From: an uncultured Rhodospirillales bacterium
Lineage (GTDB): Bacteria > Pseudomonadota > Alphaproteobacteria > Acetobacterales > Acetobacteraceae
Direction of reading: 5' to 3'
NCBI GenBank assembly: GCA_903865895.1
Contig: CAIPLM010000226.1
Location: forward strand, 1 to 42,570
Length of the DNA stretch: 42,570 bases
Below are positions 23,726 through 31,456 of the stretch, piece by piece (the stretch's first letter is position 1; the number at the start of each line of letters is the position of its first letter). Made by a program: the position numbers and the translations under genes. The notes beneath the pieces were generated by a model, which was not told where the DNA came from, did no database searches, and was given only the letters and a program-made list of their open reading frames with translations.

Positions 23726-25339
23726 TCAGCGGAACAGCGCGGCCGCCGATTTCAGCGTCACGAATGCGCCGGCGAGCAGCGGGATGCCCACCACCGCCCA
23801 GGCGAGCAGCGCCTTGCCATCGAACCCGCCGCGCCCGATGCCGCCCGAGCCGGTGTTGACGGTCACGAGATCGGCTTGCAGCGCAGCGACTTCGGTTTCC
23901 GGCATGAACCACTTCGCCGCCAGCGCGCGGATCAGCAGGTTGGCGATGAAGCCGACTACCAGGAAACTCGCGAGGATGTAGAGCGTCTGGTCATAGACCT
24001 GGCTGCGCGGCACCCCGGCGGCAAGCTGCGCCTCGCGGAGGTAGTTCACCACCACCGGCCCGACGATCCCCGCGGTCGACCACGCCGTGAGGATCCTGCC
24101 ATGGATGGCGCCAACGAACTGGGTGCCGAAAATATCCGCGATATAGGCCGGGATGGTCGCGAAGCCGCCGCCATACATCGAGAGAATGATGCAGATGAAG
24201 GCGACGAAGATCGCGAGCCCGCCATGATGCGCCGCCCAGGGCGCGCCGGCATACATCGCGATGCCCAGGGTGAAGAAGGTCGCATAGGTCGCCTTGCGGC
24301 CGATCTTGTCCGACAGCGAGGCCCAGAAGAAGCGGCCGGCGATGTTGAACAGCGACAGCAGCCCGGTGAACCCGGCGGCGACGATCGCCACCGCCTTGCG
24401 CTGGTTCTCATCGAGTGCGGTGAAGCCCACGGAGGGCTGGCCGATCAGGGTGCCGCCGAAAATCTCCTGCAGCATCGGCGAGGCCACGCCGATCACCCCG
24501 ATGCCGGCGCTGACGTTGAGGCACAGCACGATCCAGATCATCCAGAACGCCATCGTCTTGTGCGCGTTGTTCAGGTGCACATGCCCGGTGGTGATCATTG
24601 CGTTGGTCTGCGCCGGCGGCGCCCAGCCATCCGGCACCCAGCCCTTGGGCGGCACGCGATAGCCCAGCGCGCCCGGCACCATGAAGCAGAGATAGATCAC
24701 CGCCATGGTGACGAAGGTCTGCCACACACCGACGCTGGTCGGCGAGCGGAACATGCCCATCAGCCATTCCGCCAGCGGCGCGCCGACGAGGGCGCCGCCG
24801 CCGAAGCCCATGATGGCCATGCCGGTCGCCATGCCGCGCCGGTCCGGGAACCATTTGATCAGGGTCGAAACCGGGGAAATGTAGCCGAGGCCGAGCCCGA
24901 TGCCGCCGATCACGCCGGAGCCGAGCCACATCATCCAGAGTTGGTGAGTGATGATGCCGACGGCGGAGATCAGCAGCCCGCCGCACCAGCAAATCGCCGA
25001 AACCAAGCCGGCCTTGCGCGGGCCGGAGCGTTCCAGCCAGCCGCCCCAGATCGCCGCGGAGGAGCCGAGCAGCACGAAGAACAGGGTGTACATCCAGCCG
25101 AGATCGGCCACCCGCCAGTCGCAGGTGGTGGTGGTAAGCGCGCTCAGCAGCGTCAGATCAGGGCAGGCGACCGACTTGGTGATGCCCAGCGAGCGCGTCA
25201 GCGGTAGCCAGAACACGCTGAAGCCGTAGGCCATGCCGATGCAGAGATGGATCGCCAGCGCCGCCGGCGGCACCAGCCAGCGGTTGAAGCCGGGTTTGGC
25301 GACAATGTGGTCGCGGTCGAGCCAGGTTGTTTCCGTCAC
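23726..25339 (-). CDS. OFA-family MFS transporter (oxalate/formate type)
   Basis: This 537-residue protein has about twelve membrane helices and the features of the oxalate/formate antiporter (OFA) family: N-terminal HLCIGMAYGFSVFWLPL, GSGVIGGIGLGLGYISPVSTLIKWFPDRRGMATG with the RKG/RRG loop, and a mid-protein ISDKIGRK-like loop (ASLSDKIGRKATY). A C-terminal extra helix (AWAVVGIPLLAGAFVTL) lies beyond the usual core. It starts with GTG at 25339, with a G-rich ribosome binding site 8-14 bases upstream. It follows fdsA by 21 bases and is probably cotranscribed, which suggests it moves formate, oxalate or a related carboxylate; the exact substrate is unproven. Confidence 0.85.
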   Translation of the reverse strand: MTETTWLDRDHIVAKPGFNRWLVPPAALAIHLCIGMAYGFSVFWLPLTRSLGITKSVACPDLTLLSALTTTTCDWRVADLGWMYTLFFVLLGSSAAIWGGWLERSGPRKAGLVSAICWCGGLLISAVGIITHQLWMMWLGSGVIGGIGLGLGYISPVSTLIKWFPDRRGMATGMAIMGFGGGALVGAPLAEWLMGMFRSPTSVGVWQTFVTMAVIYLCFMVPGALGYRVPPKGWVPDGWAPPAQTNAMITTGHVHLNNAHKTMAFWMIWIVLCLNVSAGIGVIGVASPMLQEIFGGTLIGQPSVGFTALDENQRKAVAIVAAGFTGLLSLFNIAGRFFWASLSDKIGRKATYATFFTLGIAMYAGAPWAAHHGGLAIFVAFICIILSMYGGGFATIPAYIADIFGTQFVGAIHGRILTAWSTAGIVGPVVVNYLREAQLAAGVPRSQVYDQTLYILASFLVVGFIANLLIRALAAKWFMPETEVAALQADLVTVNTGSGGIGRGGFDGKALLAWAVVGIPLLAGAFVTLKSAAALFR

Positions 25340-25360
25340 GATGTAGTCCCCCCTCGTTTA

Positions 25361-28108
25361 CTAAATTGGCGCGACCCGGGCCGCGCAGAACTTGAATTCC
25401 GGGATTTTCCCGAACGGATCGAGCGCCGGGTTGGTCAACAGATTGGCCGCCGCCTCGGCGTAGCAGAACGGGATGAACACCATCCCATCCGGCACGTCCC
25501 GATCCTCGCGCACGCGGATCTCCACCTCGCCGCGCCGCGTCTCGACGCGTGCCATCGCGCCTGCGCCAAGGCCGAGCCGCTTCAGCTCGCGCGGCGCGAG
25601 GAAGGCGACCGCCTCGGGCTCGATCTGGTCGAGAATTGCCGCGCGCCGCGTCATCGAGCCGGTGTGCCAGTGCTCCAGCACGCGTCCGGTGGAGAGCACC
25701 ATCGGGAAGGCGGCGTCCGGCACTTCGTCGGGCGGCAGCACGTCCGCCGGCACCATGCGGGCGCGGCCGCTCTCGGTCGGGAAGCCCTCGCGGAAGATGA
25801 TGTCGTGGCTCGGCGTGCCCTCGGCCTCTGCCGGGTAGGTGACGGCGCCTTCGCGCTCCAGCCGCGCCCAGGTGATGTGGTGCAGCGACGGCATCAGGCT
25901 GGCCATCTCGGTGAACACGTCGGCCACCGAGGCGTGGCGCCAGGCGCAGCCGATCCGCGCGGCCATGTCCAGGATGATGTCGATGTCCTGGCGCGCCTGA
26001 CCGGGCGGCGGCAGCACGGGGCGCGCGAGTTGCACCCGCCGGTCAGTGTTGGTGAAGGTGCCGGTTTTCTCGGCGAAGGCGGAGGCCGGCAGCACCACAT
26101 CGGCATGGAAGGCGGTTTCGGTGAGGAACAGGTCCTGCACCACCAGATGCTCCAGCCTCGCCAGCGCCTCGCGGGCGTGGTTGAGGTCGGGGTCGGACAT
26201 CGCGGGGTTTTCGCCCATGATGTACATGCCCTTGATCTTGCCCGCTTTTGCCGCGTTCATGATCTCCACCACGGTGAGCCCGCGCTCCGGGTCGAGCTTC
26301 ATCCCCCAGGCCGCCTCGAAATGCCCGCGCAGGGCATCGAGGCCGACGCCCTGGTAGTCCGGCAGGAACATCGGGATCAGCCCGGCATCGGAGGCGCCCT
26401 GCACGTTGTTCTGGCCGCGCAGCGGATGCAGCCCGGCGCCGGGGCGGCCGATCTGCCCGGTGGTGAGTGCCAGCGAAATCAGGCAGCGCGCATTATCGGT
26501 GCCGTGCACATGCTGGCTGATGCCCATGCCCCAGAAAATCAGCGATGCGCGGGATTTCGCGTAGAGACGCGCCACTTCGCGCAAGGTCTCGGCCTTGATG
26601 CCGCAGACCGCTTCCATTTCCTCCGGCGGGAAGGCGCGCACGCGGGCCTCAAGTTCGGCATACCCATCCGTCCAGGTCTCGATGTACTGGCGATCGACCA
26701 GCCCCTCGGTGACGATGGTGTGCAGCATCGCGTTCAGCATCGCCACGTCGCTGCCCGGCTTGAAGGCGAGGTGGTGGGTGGCGAGCCGGCTCAGCGACTG
26801 GCGGCGGGGGTCCATCACGATCAGCTTGGCGCCGCGCTGCTTCACCGCGTTCTTGATGAAGGTGGCGGCGACCGGGTGGTTCACCGCCGGGTTGGCGCCG
26901 ATGATGATGATCACCTCGGCATCGAGCGCGGCCTCGAAGGGCGCCGAGACCGCGGCCGAATGCAGCCCCTCGAACAGCGCCGCCACCGAGGAGGCGTGGC
27001 ACAGCCTTGTGCAATGATCGACGTTGTTGGAGCCGAAGCCGGTGCGCACCAGCTTCTGGAACAGATACGCCTCCTCGTTGGAACCCTTGGCGGAGCCGAA
27101 CCCGGCCAACGCCTTCGGGCCATGCTGGTCGCGAATGCGCACCAGACCACCGGCGGCGCGTGTCATCGCCTCCTCCCAGGTGGCTTCGCGGAAATGCGTC
27201 CAGGGGTTGGCGGGGTCGACGTGTAAATGGGCATCCTTCCCCACGCCGTCGCGGCGGATCAGCGGCACGGTGAGGCGGTGGGGATGGTGGATATAGTCGA
27301 ACCCGAACCGGCCCTTCACGCAGAGCCGCTTATGGTTGGCCGGCCCGTCGCGTCCCTCGGCGTAGACGATGCGATCGCCGGCGACCTTGTAGGACACCTG
27401 GCAGCCCACGCCGCAATACGGGCACAGCGAATCGACCGAGCGCTCGGGGAACACCGTGCGCACCTGCGCCGCGTCGAGATAGGCGGCCGGCATCAGCGCC
27501 CCGGTCGGGCAGGCCTGCACGCATTCGCCGCAGGCAACACAGGTGGAGTTGCCCATCGGGTCGTCGAAATCGAACACCGGCCGCGCCTCGGCGCCGCGAT
27601 AGGCCATGCCGATCACATCGTTCACCTGCACCTCGCGGCAGGCGCGCACGCAGAGGCCGCAGGCGATGCAGGCGTCGAGATTGACGCGCATCGCGCTGTG
27701 GCTGTCATCGGTCGCGGGGCGGTGTTCGGCGGCGGGGAAGCGGCTTTCGGTGATCCCCTCGCGCGCCGCCCAGGCCCAGAGCTTGGAGTCCGGATCATGC
27801 GACGTGGCCTGCGCCGGCTGGTCGGCGACCAGGAGTTCCATCACCATTTTCCGCGCGCTGTCGGCCCGCTGGCTGGCGGTCAGCACCTTCATGCCCGCCA
27901 CTGGTTCGCGCATGCAGGAGGCCGCCAGCACCCGCTCGCCCTCGATCTCCACCATGCAGGCGCGGCAATTGCCATCCGGCCGGTAGCCGGGCTCGGGGGC
28001 GTAGCAGAGATGCGGGATATCCGTGCCGAGCCGCTGCGCGACCTGCCAGATGCTCTCGCCAGGCAGGGCCTCCACCGTGCGGCCGTCGAGCGTGAAGCTG
28101 ATGCTCAT
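25361..28108 (-). CDS. fdsA: NAD-dependent formate dehydrogenase, molybdenum (alpha) subunit
   Basis: This 915-residue protein is the catalytic subunit of a soluble FdsABG-type formate dehydrogenase. In order: a 2Fe-2S domain (Cys35, 48, 51, 65), a NuoG-like cysteine/histidine region, two 4Fe-4S motifs (Cys147-157 and Cys190-200), and the bis-MGD domain, whose own cluster uses Cys229, 232, 236 and 263. Cys370 in VDHCTRLCHASS aligns with the molybdenum-ligand selenocysteine of E. coli FdhF and is encoded by an ordinary cysteine codon. Histidine 371 next to it is the conserved active-site His. It overlaps the fdsGB stop by four bases. Maturation factor genes fdsC and fdsD are not seen beside it. 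Confidence 0.95.
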   Translation of the reverse strand: MSISFTLDGRTVEALPGESIWQVAQRLGTDIPHLCYAPEPGYRPDGNCRACMVEIEGERVLAASCMREPVAGMKVLTASQRADSARKMVMELLVADQPAQATSHDPDSKLWAWAAREGITESRFPAAEHRPATDDSHSAMRVNLDACIACGLCVRACREVQVNDVIGMAYRGAEARPVFDFDDPMGNSTCVACGECVQACPTGALMPAAYLDAAQVRTVFPERSVDSLCPYCGVGCQVSYKVAGDRIVYAEGRDGPANHKRLCVKGRFGFDYIHHPHRLTVPLIRRDGVGKDAHLHVDPANPWTHFREATWEEAMTRAAGGLVRIRDQHGPKALAGFGSAKGSNEEAYLFQKLVRTGFGSNNVDHCTRLCHASSVAALFEGLHSAAVSAPFEAALDAEVIIIIGANPAVNHPVAATFIKNAVKQRGAKLIVMDPRRQSLSRLATHHLAFKPGSDVAMLNAMLHTIVTEGLVDRQYIETWTDGYAELEARVRAFPPEEMEAVCGIKAETLREVARLYAKSRASLIFWGMGISQHVHGTDNARCLISLALTTGQIGRPGAGLHPLRGQNNVQGASDAGLIPMFLPDYQGVGLDALRGHFEAAWGMKLDPERGLTVVEIMNAAKAGKIKGMYIMGENPAMSDPDLNHAREALARLEHLVVQDLFLTETAFHADVVLPASAFAEKTGTFTNTDRRVQLARPVLPPPGQARQDIDIILDMAARIGCAWRHASVADVFTEMASLMPSLHHITWARLEREGAVTYPAEAEGTPSHDIIFREGFPTESGRARMVPADVLPPDEVPDAAFPMVLSTGRVLEHWHTGSMTRRAAILDQIEPEAVAFLAPRELKRLGLGAGAMARVETRRGEVEIRVREDRDVPDGMVFIPFCYAEAAANLLTNPALDPFGKIPEFKFCAARVAPI

Positions 28109-29793
28109 GCCACGGTCTCCGGGAAGAGTTCGGGGAAGAAGCGCATCACCGAGGTGAGCGGATTGGCGGCGGCCTGGCCGAGGCCGCAGATCGAGGCGTC
28201 ACGCATCGCCTGGGCCAGCGCATCGAGCAGGTCGCGGTCCCACACGCCGCGTTCCATCAGCATGCGCGCCTTCTGGGTGCCGGCGCGGCAGGGGGTGCAC
28301 TGGCCGCAGCTTTCATCCTCGAAGAAGCGCATCAGGTTGAGCGCCGCCGCCCGCACGTCATCCTGGCCGGACAGCACGATCACCGCGGCCGAGCCGATCA
28401 GGCAGCCATATTGTTCGAGCGTGCCGAAATCGAGCGGCACGTCGCCCATGCTGGCCGGCAGAATGCCGCCTGAGGCGCCGCCGGGCAGATAGGCGGAGAA
28501 GCTGTGGCCCTCTTCCATGCCGCCGCAATACTCGTCGATGAGGTCCCGCACGGTGATGCCGGCTGGCGCCAGCTTCACGCCCGGCGAGCGCACCCGGCCG
28601 GAGACCGAGAAGCTGCGCAGCCCCTTGCGGCCGTTGCGGCCATGGCCGCTCCACCAGGCCGCGCCCTTCTCCAGCACGTCACGAATCCAGAACAGCGTCT
28701 CGACGTTGTTGATCAGCGTCGGCCGCCCGAACAGGCCCTTCTGGAACGGGAAGGGCGGCTTGTGGCGGGGCATGCCGCGCTTGCCCTCGATGCTCTCCAG
28801 CATCGCCGACTCCTCGCCGCAGATATAGGCGCCGGCCCCGCGCCGCAACTCCACCACCGGGCCACCGGCGGGGATTCGGGCAAGTTCGCGGGTGAGGATG
28901 GCGCGCGCCTCCGGGTATTCGTCGCGCAGGTAGATCACCACGCGCTCGGCCTCCACCGCGTGGGCGCCGATCAGCATGCCCTCGAGGAAGCGATGGGGAT
29001 CACGCATCAGGTGATAGCGATCCTTGAAGGTGCCGGGCTCGCCCTCGTCGGCGTTCACCGCCATGGTGCGCGGCCCAGGCTCGCCGCGCACCGAGCGCCA
29101 TTTCCGCCCGGCCGGGAACCCGGCACCGCCGAGCCCGCGCAGCCCGGCATCCTCTACCCCCGCGAGCACAGCCTCAATCGGCATCTCGCCGCTGCGGATG
29201 CGGGCGAGCAGCCGATAGCCGCCAGCGGCGACATAGGCGTCGTAATCGGGGTAATCCGGCATCGGCGCCAGCGTGTCATCGTTGGTGACGGCCTCCAGCA
29301 CGGCTTCGGCCGTGGCGGGGGCGATGAAATGATGCCCGATCTCCACCGCCGGCGCCCGGTCGCACAGCCCGACGCAGGGCGCGCGCACCACCCGCACCAC
29401 CTCGGGCGCGGTGCCCGCCTCGATCGCCGCGCGGAGGGCGGCGGCGCCTGCCATTTCGCAGGAGAGACTGTCGCAGACGCGGATGGTGAGTGCCGGGATC
29501 GGCGCGTCGCCTTCCTTGCGCACGTCGAAATGCGCGTAGAACGTCGCCACCTCGAACACCTCGGCTTGGGCGAGACCCATGAGGTCCGCCAGCGCGGCGA
29601 GATGTGGCGCGGAGATCTGGCCCCAGCGGTCCTGGATGCGATGGAGATGCTCGATCAGGAGATCGCGGCGCAATTCCTGTCCCGCCAGCAGGGCGCGCAC
29701 TGCTTCGACCGCCCGCGGATCGATCTGCCGCCCCTTCTGCGACGGACGCGCCCGCCCGCCCCGGCCCGGGTGATCTCTGTTGCGGTCATTCAT
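28105..29793 (-). CDS. fdsB: Formate dehydrogenase, fused gamma-beta (NuoE-NuoF-like) subunit
   Basis: This 562-residue protein fuses two normally separate subunits. Residues about 25-165 match FdsG/NuoE with 2Fe-2S ligands Cys107, 112, 140 and 144. The remainder matches FdsB/NuoF, with the FMN site GLRGLGGAGFPAGRKW, the NADH-binding NADEGEPGTFKDR, GAYICGEESAMLESIEGKRG and the 4Fe-4S motif ESCGQCTPCRAG. It takes electrons from fdsA to NAD. The ATG at 29793 is chosen since the domain starts soon after; the frame remains open to a TTG at 29877. It is the first gene of the formate cluster; two hairpins precede it. FdsG and FdsB are separate in Rhodobacter and Cupriavidus, so the fusion is notable. 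Confidence 0.93.
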   Translation of the reverse strand: MNDRNRDHPGRGGRARPSQKGRQIDPRAVEAVRALLAGQELRRDLLIEHLHRIQDRWGQISAPHLAALADLMGLAQAEVFEVATFYAHFDVRKEGDAPIPALTIRVCDSLSCEMAGAAALRAAIEAGTAPEVVRVVRAPCVGLCDRAPAVEIGHHFIAPATAEAVLEAVTNDDTLAPMPDYPDYDAYVAAGGYRLLARIRSGEMPIEAVLAGVEDAGLRGLGGAGFPAGRKWRSVRGEPGPRTMAVNADEGEPGTFKDRYHLMRDPHRFLEGMLIGAHAVEAERVVIYLRDEYPEARAILTRELARIPAGGPVVELRRGAGAYICGEESAMLESIEGKRGMPRHKPPFPFQKGLFGRPTLINNVETLFWIRDVLEKGAAWWSGHGRNGRKGLRSFSVSGRVRSPGVKLAPAGITVRDLIDEYCGGMEEGHSFSAYLPGGASGGILPASMGDVPLDFGTLEQYGCLIGSAAVIVLSGQDDVRAAALNLMRFFEDESCGQCTPCRAGTQKARMLMERGVWDRDLLDALAQAMRDASICGLGQAAANPLTSVMRFFPELFPETVA

Positions 29794-29821
29794 TGTTGCT
29801 TGATATCCATCTTGGCGCGCC

Positions 29822-29844
29822 CCAGGCCGGGAATGCCGGCCTGG
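29822..29844 (-). promoter_or_regulatory. 9-bp inverted repeat in the fds leader
   Basis: CCAGGCCGG (29822-29830) and CCGGCCTGG (29836-29844) form a perfect stem around five bases. It lies 30-50 bases before the fdsGB start and may attenuate transcription from the upstream nine-gene run or control fds translation. There is no T tract. Confidence 0.5.
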
Positions 29845-29847
29845 ACC

Positions 29848-29865
29848 GAGGCTAGCGAAAGCCTC
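29848..29865 (-). promoter_or_regulatory. Second stem-loop in the fds leader
   Basis: GAGGCT (29848-29853) pairs with AGCCTC (29860-29865) around AGCGAA. It is adjacent to the larger hairpin, so the 97-base spacer before fdsGB folds into two tandem stems. Confidence 0.4.
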
Positions 29866-29890
29866 AGAGAACATCAATTAAGCGTGATAT

Positions 29891-30613
29891 TCAGATCGTC
29901 AAGCTACCGACGCTGCTGCCGCCGCAGACGAACAGGGTCTGCCCGGTGATGAAGCCGCTGGCGGCATCGGCGAGGAACATCGCGGCATGCGCGACGTCAT
30001 CGGGGGTGCCGAGGCGCTGGACGGGGATGGAACGCGCGAGGGCGGCCTGCCGCTCGCTGCCTTCCGGCACCACGTCATGAAACATCGTGGTGCCGGCGAT
30101 CGGGCCAGGGGCGATGCAGTTTACCGTGATGCCGTCCGCGGCGAGTTCGAGCGCCCAGGTGCGCGCAAGCGCGATCATGCCGGCCTTGGTCGCCGAATAG
30201 GCCGAGCGGGTTTGCAGCCCAAGGGCGGCGCGCGAGGAAAGCAGCACGATGCGGCCGAAGCGAGCGGTGCGCATGGCGGGCAGGGCGGCCTGCACCAGCA
30301 AGGTCGGCGCGCCGAGATGGAGTTGGGTGAGGGTGTGAAGGTCCTCGCCGGTCACGTCGGCCAGCGGGGCGGGGCGGATGATCCCGGCATTGTGCACGAT
30401 ATGGGAGATCGGCGTTTCCGCCACGATCCGCGCCGCCGCCGCCGCGGTTGCGGTGGCGTCGGTGAGATCAACGGTAATGGCGGTGAACGCCCCACCGCTG
30501 ATCTCACACGGCGCACGGTCGAGCGAAAAGACGCGAAAACCCGCCGCCAACATCCGCCGGCAGATCTCGGCGCCGATGCCGGAGGATCCGCCGGTGACGA
30601 TGGCGGCGTGCAT
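29891..30613 (-). CDS. SDR-family oxidoreductase in the catabolic run
   Basis: This 240-residue classical short-chain dehydrogenase has TGGSSGIG near residue 7 (cofactor binding), HNAG near 80, LLSSRAAL with the catalytic serine, and YSATKAG with Tyr and Lys near 143-147. It is complete and should be active. The C-terminal segment GFITGQTLFVCGGSSVG is typical of SDRs that oxidise hydroxyacyl or diol substrates. The start at 30613 overlaps the cyclase stop (TGATG). It is the last of nine genes, and could act on a dihydrodiol or a 3-hydroxyacyl-CoA made earlier in the pathway. Confidence 0.92.
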   Translation of the reverse strand: MHAAIVTGGSSGIGAEICRRMLAAGFRVFSLDRAPCEISGGAFTAITVDLTDATATAAAAARIVAETPISHIVHNAGIIRPAPLADVTGEDLHTLTQLHLGAPTLLVQAALPAMRTARFGRIVLLSSRAALGLQTRSAYSATKAGMIALARTWALELAADGITVNCIAPGPIAGTTMFHDVVPEGSERQAALARSIPVQRLGTPDDVAHAAMFLADAASGFITGQTLFVCGGSSVGSLTI

Positions 30614-31386
30614 CAGGCGCCGACGAGCGCGAGCACCCGCAGCGGCGAGCCGGAGCCGCCCTTGATCTTCAGCGGCGGGCTGACGATCAGCGCCCCCGTC
30701 GGCGGCAGCTTGTCGAGGTTGGCCATGCATTGGAGGCCGAAGCGGCCCTTGCCGTGCATGAAGAAATGCGCGGGGTACGGCGGCGTGAAGCCATGCGCCT
30801 GGCCGGCATCGGTGCCGATGGTCTCAACGCCGAAGCCGATCACGTCGCGCTCCTCGACGAGGAACTTCACCGCATCCGGGTCCGGCCCCGGGGTGTGGGC
30901 GCCATCTTCCTTCACGTTGGCGTAGGCGGCGCCCGAGCGCTTGGACCAGTCAGTGCGCAGGAACACCCAGTTCCCCGCCGGGATTTTGCCGTGCTTGGCC
31001 TCCCACGCCTTGATCACCTCGACGGTGAGGATGAAATCCGGGTTCTCGGCCGACTGCACCGAGCAGTCGATCACGCAGGCCGGGGCGATGAAGTTCTGCG
31101 CGTCGATGGTGTCGGTGGTGTTGTTCGGCAGGTCCTTGCCGGAAACCCAGTGGATCGGCGCGTCGAAATGGGTGCCGGTGTGCTCGCCGCAGGAGAAGTT
31201 GTTCCAATACCAGGCCGGCCCGCGATCGTCGTAGCGCGAGATTTCCTCAAGGCGGAACGGCGCGCATTGGCCGAACATCGGCGGCAGGGCGATGGTGGGG
31301 AATTCGGGCGAGAGGGTCTGGGTGAGGTCGATTACTTTGATCTTCCCGGCCAGCAGGTCAGCGGCGAAGGCGGCGAGTGAGCTCAT
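30613..31386 (-). CDS. Cyclase-family metal hydrolase (kynurenine-formamidase-like)
   Basis: This 257-residue protein belongs to the cyclase superfamily, whose best-known member is KynB, N-formylkynurenine formamidase. The metal-binding motif HTGTHFDAPIHW (about 70-81) fits the family HxGTHxDxPxH pattern. IDLTQTLSPEFP near the N-terminus is the conserved entry strand, and the late FGVETIGTD segment also fits. Related members hydrolyse isatin and cyclic amides, so amide or lactone hydrolysis is the safest statement. GGGAGA precedes the ATG. It lies between the DUF35-SDR gene (70-base gap) and the SDR (overlap), inside the catabolic run. Confidence 0.88.
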   Translation of the reverse strand: MSSLAAFAADLLAGKIKVIDLTQTLSPEFPTIALPPMFGQCAPFRLEEISRYDDRGPAWYWNNFSCGEHTGTHFDAPIHWVSGKDLPNNTTDTIDAQNFIAPACVIDCSVQSAENPDFILTVEVIKAWEAKHGKIPAGNWVFLRTDWSKRSGAAYANVKEDGAHTPGPDPDAVKFLVEERDVIGFGVETIGTDAGQAHGFTPPYPAHFFMHGKGRFGLQCMANLDKLPPTGALIVSPPLKIKGGSGSPLRVLALVGA

Positions 31387-31456
31387 GTTGGTCTCCCTGG
31401 AGTGTGATCGGCGGAGGCGGAATCGCCGGAGCCGTGAATCATACGACGAAACAAGG
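31387..31456 (-). other. 70-base gap in the catabolic gene run
   Basis: This is the largest gap in an otherwise overlapping or nearly touching set of nine genes. It may hold an internal promoter for the cyclase-SDR pair. I see no convincing -35/-10 pair, only the ribosome binding site of the cyclase gene. Confidence 0.4.

Noticed and set aside
25361-28108. A selenocysteine-containing formate dehydrogenase
   Set aside because: The molybdenum-ligand position is an ordinary cysteine codon (residue 370) with no in-frame TGA.
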